A stretch of DNA of 64,000 nucleotides from Marivita sp. (GCF_020055675.1 NZ_JAIPUS010000002.1:182813-246812); one strand, 5' to 3'. Positions 43,886-54,155 are shown, numbered from the stretch's first letter. A program made the numbers and translations. Notes: generated by a model not told the origin, from the letters alone.

Positions 43886-45400
43886 ATGGACATGTTCCTG
43901 AAGGGGGCTGCCGAAGTTCTGTCGGCCTCCACGCTCGTTTACATGCTGATCGGCTCGATCGCCGGGATCATCGCGGCAGCGATTCCCGGCTTCACCGTGA
44001 CCATGGCAATTGTGCTCACGCTGCCGCTGACTTTCACGATGGAACCACTGCAGGGGATCGCAGTGATGCTGTCGGTGTATGTGGGCGGCTATACGGGTGG
44101 CCTGATATCGGCGGCTCTGCTGGGTATTCCGGGCACGCCTTCATCCGTGGCCACCACTTTCGACGCATTCCCAATGTCGCGTAACGGCGAACCCGGCCGT
44201 GCCTTGTCGATAGGGGTTTGGGCGTCCTTTTTCGGAACCATGATTTCGACCGCCGTCCTTGTCGTTGCAGCCCCGCCGCTGGCCATTTTCGCCGTCAAGC
44301 TGGGACCATGGGAATATTTCTCGCTGATTGTCTTCGCCCTCAGCATCGTCGCAAGCCTTGTCGGCAACTCGCTTCAGCGTGGCCTGATTGCCGCCCTGAT
44401 CGGTCTTGCCATTTCAACGATTGGAACGGACCCGATCCTCGGGCGCCCACGGTTCGACTTCAATCTCGAAGTGCTCGCCGCCGGCCTTCCTTTCCTGGTC
44501 GTTCTGATCGGCATTTTCGCGATCTCGCAACTGGCCTCGGAAGTCGAGGACGCGGTGGCGATCCGCAAGGGCGAAAAGCTGGCCAGCGGGGACATCGACT
44601 TCAAGACCTGGCAGGTCATGCGAGAGGTCATCGCGCGCCCGGTGAACCTGATCAGATCATCCGTCGTGGGCGTCCTGATCGGGGCCCTGCCCGGCGCGGG
44701 AGGATCGATCGCCAACCTGGTGGCCTACGACCAGGCAAAGCGCGCATCGAAAACCCCCGATCAGTTTGGCAAGGGGATCACCGATGGCGTGGTCGCCTCG
44801 GAATCCGGGAACTCCGCGACCGCCGGTGGCGGCCTGATCCCGCTGATTGCTCTTGGCATTCCCGGATCTGCCGTCGACGCGATCCTCATGGCCTCGCTGA
44901 TGGTGCACGGAATTTCGGTCGGCCCGCGCCTGATCATGGACAACGCCGACCTGGTCTACGGCATGTTCATCGCGATGGCGGTCTCCAGCCTTATGATGCT
45001 GGTGGTCTGCATCTTCTCGATGCGCACCTTCCTGCGCGTGGCCGAGGTCCCGAAATGGGTTATCGTCCCGATCGTGCTCGTATGCTGCGTCGTCGGGGCC
45101 TTTGCGCTCAACAACCGGGTGACCGATCTCTATCTCCTTGGTGCCGTGGGCCTTCTCGGCTACGCGCTCCGCGCGCTTGACTACCCGCTTGCTCCGCTCG
45201 TGCTCGGCGTCATCCTCGGACCGATCGCTGAAACGAACCTGAGGCGCGCGCTCATGACAGACGGGGACTGGACACTGTTCGTCACGCGTCCCGTCAGCCT
45301 CGTTTTCCTGCTCGCGGGCATCGCCTCGGTCGCCTGGGCCATCAGGAACCACAGGAAGCGCAAGGCCGGAAACACGAACGAAAAGGAACCTCTTCGATGA
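43886..45400 (+). CDS. tctA: Tripartite tricarboxylate transporter large permease TctA
   Basis: 504 residues, about 12 helices. TctA motifs: LIGSIAGIIAAAIPGFTVTMAIVLTLPL, YVGGYTGGLISAALLGIPGTPSSVATTFDAFPM, GALPGAGGSIANLVAYDQAKR and SGNSATAGGGLIPLIALGIPGSAVDA. Three bases after tctB and overlapping the hydrolase gene by 4 bases. It is the counterpart of the TctA at 34867-36384, in a separate operon and clearly diverged from it. Confidence 0.9.
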   Translation: MDMFLKGAAEVLSASTLVYMLIGSIAGIIAAAIPGFTVTMAIVLTLPLTFTMEPLQGIAVMLSVYVGGYTGGLISAALLGIPGTPSSVATTFDAFPMSRNGEPGRALSIGVWASFFGTMISTAVLVVAAPPLAIFAVKLGPWEYFSLIVFALSIVASLVGNSLQRGLIAALIGLAISTIGTDPILGRPRFDFNLEVLAAGLPFLVVLIGIFAISQLASEVEDAVAIRKGEKLASGDIDFKTWQVMREVIARPVNLIRSSVVGVLIGALPGAGGSIANLVAYDQAKRASKTPDQFGKGITDGVVASESGNSATAGGGLIPLIALGIPGSAVDAILMASLMVHGISVGPRLIMDNADLVYGMFIAMAVSSLMMLVVCIFSMRTFLRVAEVPKWVIVPIVLVCCVVGAFALNNRVTDLYLLGAVGLLGYALRALDYPLAPLVLGVILGPIAETNLRRALMTDGDWTLFVTRPVSLVFLLAGIASVAWAIRNHRKRKAGNTNEKEPLR

Positions 45401-46992
45401 ACTTTCGCCACGGTCCGCTCTATCCATCGCGCCGCTCCCCGGTCTTTGGTGACAATATCGTTTCGACCTCGCATCCGTTGGCCGCGCAGGCCGGCCTCAC
45501 TGTGCTGCGCGAAGGGGGGAACGCGGTGGACGCCGCCATCGCGGCGGCGGCGGTCCTGACCGTTGTCGAGCCGACCGGAAACGGCCTCGGGTCGGACGCA
45601 TTCTGCATCCTGTGGGACGGTGAGACCCTGCACGGGCTGAATGCATCCGGCGTTGCGCCCGCCGGCTGGACGCCCGACCGCTTTGCCGGGGCCGACGAGA
45701 TGCCGTTCCGTGGATGGGAAAGCGTCACCGTCCCTGGCGCCGTCAGCGCCTGGTGCGAGCTTCGCGAGAAATTCGGAACACGGGATTTGACGTCGCTGCT
45801 GGAGCCCGCCGCTCGCTATGCGGAAGACGGGTTCATCGTGACACCGGTCATCGGCGAGCTCTGGCGTCGGGGCGGTGAGACCCTGGGCGATCAGCCGGGC
45901 TTCGCCGATACTTTCCTGCCCGGCGGACGGGCACCGCTGCCCGGTGAACGGTTCCGCAACCCGGGTCAGGCCAGGTCGCTCCGCGCCATTGCGGAATCCA
46001 ACGGCCGGGCCTTCTACGAAGGTGACCTGGCCGAAAAAATCGCGGCTTTCGCAGCCGAACATGGTGCGGCTCTCTCGCTCGAGGATCTCGCGACGTATCA
46101 GCCGGAGTGGTGCGGAACGATCTCGACCGGTTTCGACCAGACAGACCTGCATGAAATTCCCCCGAACGGCCAGGGTATCGCCGCGCTGATGGCGCTGGGG
46201 ATGCTCGAGCATACGCCGGTGCGCGACTACGGGTGCGATGATGTCGCCGCGCTCCATCTGCAAATCGAGGCCATCAAGCTCGCCTTCGCGGACCTCGAGG
46301 CCTATGTCGCTGACAGTAACCACATGACGGCACCGACGGTCGAGGATCTTCTAGATCCCGCTTACCTCAAGCGCCGCGCCGCCGAAATCTCGCTCGAGGA
46401 CGCGGGCAGCTACAAGGCCGGCGCCCCGAAAGCGGGTGGCACGGTCTATCTCACGGTGGCCGATGCCTCTGGCATGATGGTTTCCTACATCCAGTCAAAT
46501 TACGCGGGTTTCGGTTCCGGTGTCGTCGTTCCGGGAACCGGGATCAGCCTGCAGAACCGCGGCGCGGGCTTTACCCTTGCGCCCGGCCATCCGAACCTTG
46601 TCGGTCCGAGCAAGCGTCCCTTCCACACGATCATCCCCGGATTCGCGATGCGTGATGGGGCACCAGAGATGAGTTTTGGGGTCATGGGCGGGCCGATGCA
46701 GGCGCAGGGCCATGTGCAGATGATGCTGCGCACGCAGCTTTGGGGTCAGGACGTCCAGACCGCAGTGGATGCTCCGCGCTGGCGCTTCGTGAAAGGCCGG
46801 AGCGTCGCCTGTGAAGACGGCATCGCAGCGGACACCCTGTCGGCACTCGCCTCGCTCGGACATGACATCAAGGTCGAGGCACCGGACAGCGCATTCGGGT
46901 TTGGCGGGGCGCAACTGATCGGTAAACTCGAGGGTGGTGGCTACGTCGCCGGGTCGGATCCACGCAAGGATGGTCAAGCCGTTTGCTTTTAG
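45397..46992 (+). CDS. Gamma-glutamyltransferase-family Ntn hydrolase (acylase-like)
   Basis: 531 residues, no signal peptide, so cytoplasmic, unlike E. coli GGT. The N-terminal subunit has STSHPLAAQAGLTVLREGGNAVDAAIAAAAVLTVVEPT. The autoprocessing nucleophile is predicted as Thr349 in KAGGTVYLTVAD, the position of TTHFSVVD in classical GGT, with the following Thr-His changed to Val-Tyr. Small-subunit motifs NYAGFGSGVVVPGTGISLQNRG and FGVMGGPMQAQGHVQ are present. Overlaps tctA. The altered residues after the nucleophile suggest an acylase or hydrolase acting on imported material rather than glutathione transpeptidation. Confidence 0.85.
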   Translation: MNFRHGPLYPSRRSPVFGDNIVSTSHPLAAQAGLTVLREGGNAVDAAIAAAAVLTVVEPTGNGLGSDAFCILWDGETLHGLNASGVAPAGWTPDRFAGADEMPFRGWESVTVPGAVSAWCELREKFGTRDLTSLLEPAARYAEDGFIVTPVIGELWRRGGETLGDQPGFADTFLPGGRAPLPGERFRNPGQARSLRAIAESNGRAFYEGDLAEKIAAFAAEHGAALSLEDLATYQPEWCGTISTGFDQTDLHEIPPNGQGIAALMALGMLEHTPVRDYGCDDVAALHLQIEAIKLAFADLEAYVADSNHMTAPTVEDLLDPAYLKRRAAEISLEDAGSYKAGAPKAGGTVYLTVADASGMMVSYIQSNYAGFGSGVVVPGTGISLQNRGAGFTLAPGHPNLVGPSKRPFHTIIPGFAMRDGAPEMSFGVMGGPMQAQGHVQMMLRTQLWGQDVQTAVDAPRWRFVKGRSVACEDGIAADTLSALASLGHDIKVEAPDSAFGFGGAQLIGKLEGGGYVAGSDPRKDGQAVCF

Positions 46993-47379
46993 GTGACCGG
47001 ACAAAAGGCAAATTGCGCTGCGCCTTCGCGCTAGCAAGGATTTGGTTTCGTGGCTGCTAAATGGTTGGCTCCGATGTACTTGTACGGTCAAACCCCTGAC
47101 TTGCCCTTGGCACGGCGGGTTCGATCGCGGTCAGCATAGCTTCGGGAACGGTCCGGGTCATGATGTGGGGCGCCGAGGACACCCCCACCGTATCCGGCGC
47201 GACCCCGGCAGATTGCGCGAGGCGATCGATCCCGGTCATATCCTCGACGCAATCCATGCCGGGGCGCCAATATCCCGAGGATTCGACGTCCCTCTGCTAT
47301 CCGCCATTTTGGGCGTCACCTGTCATCCACCGGAATGGCCCGGCCGGCAAAAGCCGGGCCTCATCCGATAGTACTGAGA
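46993..47379. other. Intergenic region between convergent genes
   Basis: About 390 bases. A short leftward frame (MTGIDRLAQSAGVAPDTVGVSS...) looks protein-like at 47057-47257 but matches no family I know and lacks a good ribosome-binding site. No terminator recognised. Confidence 0.4.
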
Positions 47380-48042
47380 TCAACCGGTATCGTCGTCGGC
47401 ATCCTCAAGCGTGGTGATCAACTCGGCGTCGAACACCTGACCTTCAAGGTAGTCGCTATCGAGCTGTCCCGTGACACTCACGCGATCACCGATGCCGACC
47501 TGTTGATAGCCCGTATCATCGAGCGGGTCGTAGCTCAGTCTCTCCGTTTCAACGTCAACCTCAACGCTGCCGACTTCCAGAGTGAACTCACCCTCGTCAG
47601 GTGAGGTTTCGGACACGGTGCCACGCATCGTTGTCTGGGCGACGACCACCGGCGCTGTGAGCGTCCATGGCGTGGTCCAAGCGTCCTCTTCGTCAGACGC
47701 GCTGGCGTAGAAGTAGGTATTGAGATTTTCGACATAGACACTGCCGGCCTCGATGGTCCGCATATCATAGAGATCGTCGTCGATCTTGCCGTAAACGGTC
47801 ACTTTGTCTCCGTCCAGAAGGCCGTAGGCGTCACCGTAGGTATCCCAGTCATCCATCTCTACAGTGATGACGCCGTCACCGTAGTCGAGCATGAACGAGT
47901 CCGCGGTCGGCGCGGCCACGGTCCCGCTGATGCTGATCCAGGAATCGTCAGCTTTGGAATAGGGCTCTTGAGCCGCTGCCGGCCCAGCCACAAGAGCGAT
48001 GGCCGTCATCGCGCCTGCGATGGAATTCCGCTTGTGGGTCAT
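47380..48042 (-). CDS. Periplasmic protein with two OB-fold-like (DUF5666/BOF-type) repeats
   Basis: 220 residues with a Sec signal peptide (cleavage near GPAAAQ). Two beta-rich acidic repeats follow: residues about 35-105 (WISISGTVAAPTADSFMLDYGDGVITVEMDDW...DGDKVTVYGKID) and about 130-205 (TTMRGTVSETSPDEGEFTLEVGSVEVDVE...GDRVSVTGQLD). The SGTV...V.V.G pattern is that of small bacterial OB folds. Strongly acidic C-terminus. A strong AGGAGG ribosome-binding site precedes the ATG. No operon partner. Such proteins may bind cations or small ligands; function unknown. Confidence 0.7.
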   Translation of the reverse strand: MTHKRNSIAGAMTAIALVAGPAAAQEPYSKADDSWISISGTVAAPTADSFMLDYGDGVITVEMDDWDTYGDAYGLLDGDKVTVYGKIDDDLYDMRTIEAGSVYVENLNTYFYASASDEEDAWTTPWTLTAPVVVAQTTMRGTVSETSPDEGEFTLEVGSVEVDVETERLSYDPLDDTGYQQVGIGDRVSVTGQLDSDYLEGQVFDAELITTLEDADDDTG

Positions 48043-48518
48043 GGCTTCCTCCTAGGATTAGGTGTCAGTATGTCGCGTTCAGCGACACCGTCTCAACGGA
48101 AAAGTTGTCGGCAAAGTTCCTGCCAATTGGGCAGCCGCAAACCACCCTGGGTCGGGATTGTCCGGTGCTGCAATCGACGTCCGGCCGAGCGGTCACCCCA
48201 AGGCGGGCAATCCGGCGTGGAAATCAGGGCCGAAAAGCCGGGCATGGACGAGGCCTCCCGCGACTGCTTGCAAAGATTGGCTGCGCGCTGCAACGCCTTC
48301 GCGGCGACGCTCAACATCACGCACGTGCGGAGCATGACCGCCAGATCATCGGGAAGCGCGAGCCGATGCCCCTCCCCTGCGACAGGTTGTCGAAGACCAT
48401 GGCCGCTGCCCCGCAACACCCCGACCGTTTGGGCACGGATGTACCCGGCACCGCCGCAGACGCGGGTGGTCCGAGCCATGTTCGACCCTGTTTTTGCGGT
48501 TCTGTCAGTCCGGCGGGT
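48043..48518. other. Intergenic region, no gene seen
   Basis: About 475 bases between the OB-fold protein gene and the last gene of the sugar ABC operon. Frames on both strands lack recognisable motifs. It must hold the promoter of the OB-fold gene and probably the end of the ABC transcript. Confidence 0.5.
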
Positions 48519-49574
48519 TCAGCGGATCCGCTGCTCTGTTTCCGCGTCGAACACGAAAATATCGCCGGGATCACAGGTGATGTCCGCGCGGGTGTCCATG
48601 CCGATGCGCTCTCTCCGACGGTCCTCCACAATCATGCGCTCGCCCGTTTCCGCCACCAGATACGCGTAGGATACACCGCCCAGCGCTTCGGTCAGATCGA
48701 CCCGAAGCGCTGTGCCTTCGGTGAGTTTCAGATGTTCGGGACGAACGCCGATCTGAACCGCCGTGCCGTCCGGCGGCAAGGTCACCTTTGGCTGAAGGGT
48801 CCGGCCCAGGCCCGGCACCTCGACGCCGTCGGCCGTGACGGTTCCGCGCAGAAAATTCATCGACGGGGAGCCGATAAAGCCTGCCACGAAGCGGTTATCG
48901 GGATCGTTGTACAGATCCATCGGTGCGCCGACCTGCTCGATATGACCCGCGCGCAGCACCACGATCTTGTCGGCCAAGGTCATCGCTTCGACCTGGTCAT
49001 GCGTGACATAGATCATCGTCGCGCCGATCTCTTTGTGCAAGCGCGCGATCTCGACCCGCATATCGACGCGCAGCTCGGCATCAAGGTTCGACAGAGGCTC
49101 GTCGAAGAGAAACACCTCCGGACCGCGCACGATGGCGCGGCCGATGGCCACCCGCTGCCGCTGTCCCCCTGACAGCGCTTTGGGTTTGCGCGAGAGGTAG
49201 TCTTCGAGCTTGAGGATCCCGGCTGCCTCGTCGACCTTCTGCTGGATCTCATCCTTGGCGTGGCCGTTCATCCGCAGGCCAAAGCCCATGTTTTCCTCAA
49301 CGGTCATATGCGGATACAGGGCGTAAGTCTGGAACACCATGGCGACGCCGCGGTCGGCGGCATCGACGCGGGTGACATCGCGCGCACCGATGCGGATGGT
49401 GCCGTCCGACGTCTCCTCGAGCCCTGCGATCATGCGCAGAAGCGTCGACTTTCCACAGCCGGAGGGGCCGACGAAGACGCAGAATTCGCCCTCATCGATC
49501 TCCAGGTCGATGCCGTGGATCACCTGAGTTGCGCCATAGCGCTTGATGGCTCGGGACAGTTCTACGCGGGACAT
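48519..49574 (-). CDS. UgpC/MsmK-type sugar ABC transporter ATP-binding protein
   Basis: 351 residues. Walker [10 protein letters not shown] at 36-44, signature LSGGQ, Walker B FLFDEP, D-loop SNLDA, switch THDQ, then the TOBE regulatory domain. Last gene of the leftward sugar operon, 13 bases after the glycoside hydrolase. Paralogous to the ATPase at the left edge but part of a separate system with its own binding protein and permeases. Confidence 0.9.
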   Translation of the reverse strand: MSRVELSRAIKRYGATQVIHGIDLEIDEGEFCVFVGPSGCGKSTLLRMIAGLEETSDGTIRIGARDVTRVDAADRGVAMVFQTYALYPHMTVEENMGFGLRMNGHAKDEIQQKVDEAAGILKLEDYLSRKPKALSGGQRQRVAIGRAIVRGPEVFLFDEPLSNLDAELRVDMRVEIARLHKEIGATMIYVTHDQVEAMTLADKIVVLRAGHIEQVGAPMDLYNDPDNRFVAGFIGSPSMNFLRGTVTADGVEVPGLGRTLQPKVTLPPDGTAVQIGVRPEHLKLTEGTALRVDLTEALGGVSYAYLVAETGERMIVEDRRRERIGMDTRADITCDPGDIFVFDAETEQRIR

Positions 49575-49587
49575 ATCGTGTCCTCTC

Positions 49588-50682
49588 TCAGTCTATTGTT
49601 GCAGGATACGAGGCGCCGGTGAGCTTGCGGATCAACGCGGTCTCGGTCGGATCATAGGGCGTCCCGTCGGCATACAGGATGTCGTGGAACCAGGTCCCCC
49701 GGTCAGTATGGCCACCATGCTGCACGACCAGCGCCTCGGGCCAGGGCAGATGTGTCTGCGTCCGGCCCTTCACAAAGCCCCATTGGAAACAGCCGACACC
49801 CCGTTCACGAAAGAGCGGAAGTTGATCCTCGATCCGGCTGTCGACCGGGCGCGCCATCCATTCCGTGCAGAAGATCGGACGGCCATGTTCTTCGAGATGG
49901 TCAATGAAGCGCCCTGCGGAGCTGGCATTGCAATAGGCGTGAAAGGTGACGATGTCCGACAATTCCACCGCACGGCGGTCGATCTCGGATTGAAAGGGCA
50001 CCTCGGTGCTGCCCACTTGCGGTGTCATCCAGGCGCCGACGGTCAGCGGTTGCATCGGTCCTGTGGCGCGCGCCCAGTCGAAGACCGCCGTCATCAGCGC
50101 CAGGCTATGCGGCATCAGGGCTTCGTCGTAGCGATCAAACCCATCCGCCGAAAAGATCATCCTGTTTCCCGGTTCATTATAGAGATCCCAGAAAAGAACG
50201 CGCTCATCCGTGCCAAACTGCATAAGCACGTCGCTGACGTATCGCTGCAGCATAGGCCACGCCTCACGATCCATCACGGTGGCACGGCCCGGGCTGGCGA
50301 CCGCGCGGCTGTTATGAACGCCGGCGACCGGGTCGGCCTGCGCACCATAAACCGGCTCGGCGCCGCCGAACCCGCAATCGTCAAAAAGGCAAAGCACCGT
50401 CCGGATTCCCTGCTTCGAAGCCACGTCGAGAAACCACTCGACCCGCGCCAGAAGGCCTGCGCGGTCGTGCTCCCAAATCAGCGAGTGCAGATTGACCCGC
50501 ACGGCGTTGAAGCCCACCGCGGCGGCCCAGCCAAGCTCTCGCGAAGTGGTGACGCGATCGAAGCTGTCTTCGTGCCACATCTCGAGAAAGTTCACAGCGC
50601 TCGAAGGCAAGAAATTGCATCCGCAGATCCAGGGCTGCGTATCGTGCCAGGCACGGGCTTTCTGGCGCGACCAAGGTAACAT
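49588..50682 (-). CDS. Glycoside hydrolase, GH5-like (beta/alpha)8 fold, cytoplasmic
   Basis: 364 residues, no signal peptide. The clan GH-A pattern is visible: [12 protein letters not shown] with the acid/base Glu after Asn, and [11 protein letters not shown] with the nucleophile Glu at the end of a later strand. Aromatic [14 protein letters not shown] near the N-terminus and FHAY at mid-length also fit. Lying within the ABC operon between binding protein and ATPase, it probably hydrolyses an imported oligosaccharide. Annotated relatives are often called 1,4-beta-xylanase; linkage specificity cannot be read here. Confidence 0.75.
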   Translation of the reverse strand: MLPWSRQKARAWHDTQPWICGCNFLPSSAVNFLEMWHEDSFDRVTTSRELGWAAAVGFNAVRVNLHSLIWEHDRAGLLARVEWFLDVASKQGIRTVLCLFDDCGFGGAEPVYGAQADPVAGVHNSRAVASPGRATVMDREAWPMLQRYVSDVLMQFGTDERVLFWDLYNEPGNRMIFSADGFDRYDEALMPHSLALMTAVFDWARATGPMQPLTVGAWMTPQVGSTEVPFQSEIDRRAVELSDIVTFHAYCNASSAGRFIDHLEEHGRPIFCTEWMARPVDSRIEDQLPLFRERGVGCFQWGFVKGRTQTHLPWPEALVVQHGGHTDRGTWFHDILYADGTPYDPTETALIRKLTGASYPATID

Positions 50683-50745
50683 CTCTACTCCTTCGCAGCA
50701 GGAATGGCCCGCCCCGAACCAATCCTCGGGGCGGGCGGTGTGGTA

Positions 50746-52029
50746 TCAGCGATCAAGCAGATCCTGAACTTCGATATTGGCATCCGCGAGGGCGTCAGCG
50801 ACCGGCTTGTCGGTCAGCCAGATCGCCTGCAGTTCACGGTTCAACACGTCCTGAATGGCGCCGTAGTTCTCAGCGGGCGGGGTGTCGCGCGCGATGTCGG
50901 CTGTCCCGGCATATTCAGTCCGATGCGGCAGGGAGGCATATTCGTCGCTTTCGAGCACGGAGTTGCGCACGGCCATATGGCCGGTCCGGGCCCAATCGAC
51001 ATTATGCTCGTTGATGAAGGCAAGAACCTTGAGAGCTGCCTCATATGTCTCGGCATCCTGCTTCACCGGCGAAGGAATGACCCAGATATGGCTGTCCGCC
51101 CATGTCGCGCCTTCCTCGAAGAGCGTCGGGAATTCGGCGGCGTAGTAATTGTCGAGCCCGGTCTCCTCCTTCGCGGCCTCTGCGGTGTGGAAGTCCACGA
51201 CCCAGGTGCCGTTGACCAGAACCGCCGCCTCACCGTTGAGGAAGGATTGCTGACTGTCGGCGTAGTTCAGCTGCGGGTCGGACAGATCCTCTGCAAAGAG
51301 CTGGGTGATTGTCTCAACCGCCGCCTGCGCGGCATCGTTGTCGATCGTGGCGGTGCCGTCCTCGGAGAAGATATTCTCTCCTTGTTGCCACATGAGCGAG
51401 AGCACAAGGCGCACCCCGATCGGAAACTGTGCAAAATCAGCCGCAAGATAATCCTGGCCCGTCGCCTCTTTCATCTGGCGCGCATGCTCCAACAGCTCTT
51501 CGGGTGAAGACGGCAGGACAGGTTCCCCGTTTTCGACCAGACCAGCCTCGGCCATCAGGTCCATGTTCACATGCCAGAGGTTGGCATGCAGATCCATCGG
51601 CACGCCATAGATCTCACCGTTGAAGGTGACCGCATCGCGGGCACTGTCTGTCCAATCGGCCGGATCGATCCCCGCGCTGGCAAGGTCATCCTCGCTCAGC
51701 GCTGCGAGCGCACCGAATCCGGCAAATTCGGGCACCCGGTGGCGGTGCATGACATGGACGTCCGGCGGGGTGCCGCCCGCATAGGCGGCCTTGATCTGGT
51801 CGTAGTAATTGCCCCAGTCTGTCGGCAGCGTCTCGATAGACACGCCCTCGATCTCGGCATCGGCGGCGTTGATGATCGACTGGATGATGCAGGCTTCACC
51901 GACACTGGCCTTGGTGTCGGTGCCCGCATCCTCGCAGGCTCCGAAAAAACGGCCCAATGTGATGTCCTGAGCCGTCACCGTCGAGGCGCAGGCACAGGCC
52001 AGCAGGGTTCCCGTCAGCAGATGTTTCAT
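50746..52029 (-). CDS. Sugar ABC transporter extracellular substrate-binding protein
   Basis: 427 residues, SBP family 1. Sec signal peptide MKHLLTGTLLACACASTVTAQ with cleavage after VTA. Mature features: YYDQIKAAYAGGTPPDVHVMHRHRV, EIYGVPMDLHANLWHVNMDLMAEAGL and GEAAVLVNGTWVVDF, the usual hinge and ligand-cleft segments. Followed by the hydrolase gene, preceded by two permease genes. Cluster with LacI regulator and aldose epimerase points to an aldose or oligosaccharide. Confidence 0.88.
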   Translation of the reverse strand: MKHLLTGTLLACACASTVTAQDITLGRFFGACEDAGTDTKASVGEACIIQSIINAADAEIEGVSIETLPTDWGNYYDQIKAAYAGGTPPDVHVMHRHRVPEFAGFGALAALSEDDLASAGIDPADWTDSARDAVTFNGEIYGVPMDLHANLWHVNMDLMAEAGLVENGEPVLPSSPEELLEHARQMKEATGQDYLAADFAQFPIGVRLVLSLMWQQGENIFSEDGTATIDNDAAQAAVETITQLFAEDLSDPQLNYADSQQSFLNGEAAVLVNGTWVVDFHTAEAAKEETGLDNYYAAEFPTLFEEGATWADSHIWVIPSPVKQDAETYEAALKVLAFINEHNVDWARTGHMAVRNSVLESDEYASLPHRTEYAGTADIARDTPPAENYGAIQDVLNRELQAIWLTDKPVADALADANIEVQDLLDR

Positions 52030-52072
52030 TTTGGTTTTCTCCCTTGGTATTGTGCCGGGGCTTCGCCCCGCT

Positions 52073-52909
52073 TCAGCCCTTGCTTCCGCCTGCGGTCATG
52101 GCCTGAACCACGTAACGCTGGAAGATCAGGAACAGGATCACGACCGGAAGCGAGGCGATGACGCCCGAGGCCATGACGCGGCCCAGCCCTTCCGATTGCG
52201 CGAAATTCGATTGAATGGAGGCCAACCCGAGCGTGATCGTGAAGTAATCGCGCTGCTGTGCGGAGACGAGCGGCCACAGATAATCGTTCCAGGCATAAAG
52301 GAACGTCAGGATCGCCAGCGTCATCATCGCAGGCCGGGCCAGCGGCAACATGATATGCCAGAAAATCTGGATCCAGCTGACACCTTCGAGCCGTGCAGCT
52401 TCCTCGATATCCTTTGGGATCGCCTTGAAGAATTGCAGCATCAGGAAGACCCCGATGGGCACGGCCATGCGCGGCAGGATCAGGGCGTGATAGCTGTTGT
52501 GCCAGCCGAAATCGGAAAACATCGTATAGAGGGGGATGAACACCGCCTGTTCCGGCACCATCAGGCCGATGAGGCACAAAACCGCGATGGGCGCCTTGAA
52601 CGGGAAGTTCAGCCGCGCCAGCGCATAGCCCGCCGTGGTGGAAACGGCGAGAACGCCAAACGTCATGCCCAGCGCGACAATGATCGAGTTCAGAAACCAC
52701 ATCGGCGTCTGCCCGAAGGCAAAGAGCGCTGTGTAATTCTCGACGGTGAAAGGAATTGGAACCAATCCGAGAAAGGTCGATGAGGTTGTCCGCGCCAGCA
52801 CATCGTTGGGCTGGAAAGACAGCGACACCATCCAGATTGTCGGCACCAGCCACAGGAAGGCCGGAATCGAAAGGGCCAGAACAAGCCAGTAATAACTGCG
52901 CGAAAGCAT
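52073..52909 (-). CDS. Sugar ABC transporter permease (MalG type)
   Basis: 278 residues, six membrane segments. EAA-loop AIPKDIEEAARLEGVSWIQIFWHIMLPLARP is unmistakable. Its start codon shares a base with the preceding permease stop (coordinate 52909). Standard length for the family. Confidence 0.9.
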   Translation of the reverse strand: MLSRSYYWLVLALSIPAFLWLVPTIWMVSLSFQPNDVLARTTSSTFLGLVPIPFTVENYTALFAFGQTPMWFLNSIIVALGMTFGVLAVSTTAGYALARLNFPFKAPIAVLCLIGLMVPEQAVFIPLYTMFSDFGWHNSYHALILPRMAVPIGVFLMLQFFKAIPKDIEEAARLEGVSWIQIFWHIMLPLARPAMMTLAILTFLYAWNDYLWPLVSAQQRDYFTITLGLASIQSNFAQSEGLGRVMASGVIASLPVVILFLIFQRYVVQAMTAGGSKG

Positions 52910-54006
52910 CAGTCGTTCTCCTCTCGTCCAACAAGAAACTGGACGACCGAAAAGGCCCCCATGATGACAAACAGGAACACCGCCATGGCCGAGGCCCGGC
53001 CAAGTTCGCTGTCGCGAAACGCGGTCTGATAGATGTAGCGCACCAGCACTTGCGTCTCGTCATTTGGGCCGCCCTGGGTCATCAGGTGCGACTGTCCGAA
53101 GACCTGAAAATGCAGGATGATCTGCAAGATAATGACCAGCGTGATGGTGCGCTTCAGGTTCGGCAGCGTGATGTGCCAGAACGCCCGAACGCCAGTGCAA
53201 TTATCGAGCGCGCCAGCCTCGAACAGATCTTTCGAGATATCCTGAAGCCCTGCAAGGAACAGGATCATCGCGATGCCGAGCGACCACCAGATCGTCGCGA
53301 TTACGATGGCGGCCATGGCAAAGCGCTCATCGGTCAGCCAATTGATCGGGGAGCCGCCGGCAAGCTCGGTGATATTGGCTATCAGGCCCTGACGAGGCGA
53401 GAACATGATCTGCCAGATCAGCGTGACGACGGTGACCGACAGGACCTGGCTCAGGAAGAAAAGCGTGCGCAGAAGGCTCATCGCGCGGGTCTCGCGGTTG
53501 AGCGCGGCAGCGATGAGAAGCGCCGAGATCGTCACGCCCGGCACTGTGAGGCCGACAAAAAGCACAGTATTTCCGACTGTCGGCCAGAAGCGACGATCGA
53601 ACCAGCGCCCCTCCTCCCCGGCATGGACGCCCGAGATCAGGAACAGCGCCGCGCCGGCAAGACCGAGCGCGACAGAGGTCAGGCTTGTCAGCCGCCGGGT
53701 CCGGTTCAATGCGACAGACGCGACGACGCCAAGCAGGCCCAAGACCTGAAGAACCGGCCGCGCCCAAGGGCTCCACTCGATATTCCGGCCCCACATCACG
53801 CGGACATAATTGTCGAGGCCAACGAATTGCTTGGCGTCTGGATTGAAGGCGACTTGCAGGAGGTTCCAGTCATGCAGACTGATCCAGACACCCCGGAAAA
53901 ACGGGTAGATCAGAAACAGCCCGTAGGTCAGCAGAAACGGTAGCAGCAGCAGATAAGCGGACTGCGTCTCGTTCAACCGCTGGAGCGGGGACTTGGCATT
54001 TGACAT
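52909..54006 (-). CDS. Sugar ABC transporter permease (MalF/UgpA type), with extra periplasmic/membrane insert
   Basis: 365 residues, about 70 longer than the usual 290. The EAA loop is DISKDLFEAGALDNCTGVRAFWHITLPNLKR. After the first helix an insert of about 70 residues includes extra hydrophobic stretches (VLQVLGLLGVVASVAL; SVALGLAGAALFLISGV) and a charged loop (HAGEEGRWFDRRF). The ATG at 54006 follows GGGAGGG; a farther in-frame start adds basic residues only. First gene of the operon, divergent from lacI. Confidence 0.85.
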   Translation of the reverse strand: MSNAKSPLQRLNETQSAYLLLLPFLLTYGLFLIYPFFRGVWISLHDWNLLQVAFNPDAKQFVGLDNYVRVMWGRNIEWSPWARPVLQVLGLLGVVASVALNRTRRLTSLTSVALGLAGAALFLISGVHAGEEGRWFDRRFWPTVGNTVLFVGLTVPGVTISALLIAAALNRETRAMSLLRTLFFLSQVLSVTVVTLIWQIMFSPRQGLIANITELAGGSPINWLTDERFAMAAIVIATIWWSLGIAMILFLAGLQDISKDLFEAGALDNCTGVRAFWHITLPNLKRTITLVIILQIILHFQVFGQSHLMTQGGPNDETQVLVRYIYQTAFRDSELGRASAMAVFLFVIMGAFSVVQFLVGREEND

Positions 54007-54065
54007 TTGACCCTCCCGGCAAACCGCGATCCGGGTTTTTACCCGGCGACTCAGCTTGTTAATTT

Positions 54066-54081
54066 TTATTAGCAATAATTA
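54066..54081. promoter_or_regulatory. AT-rich dyad TTATTA-GCAA-TAATTA in the divergent sugar operon/lacI region
   Basis: Near-perfect inverted arms in a strongly AT-rich stretch between the permease start at 54006 and the lacI start at 54156. Likely part of the promoter and possibly the LacI-family operator, although most such operators have a central CG. Confidence 0.3.
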
Positions 54082-54155
54082 TTAGTTTTGTCTATCGACG
54101 TTTTGTGAAAAGCTTCAGGTACCCGGAACCGGACTGCGCATGAGGGCCAAAGACA

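Noticed and set aside
47057..47257. Short leftward frame beginning MDCVEDMTGIDRLAQSAG
   Set aside because: No family recognised, poor ribosome-binding site and no conserved neighbour; not enough to call a gene.
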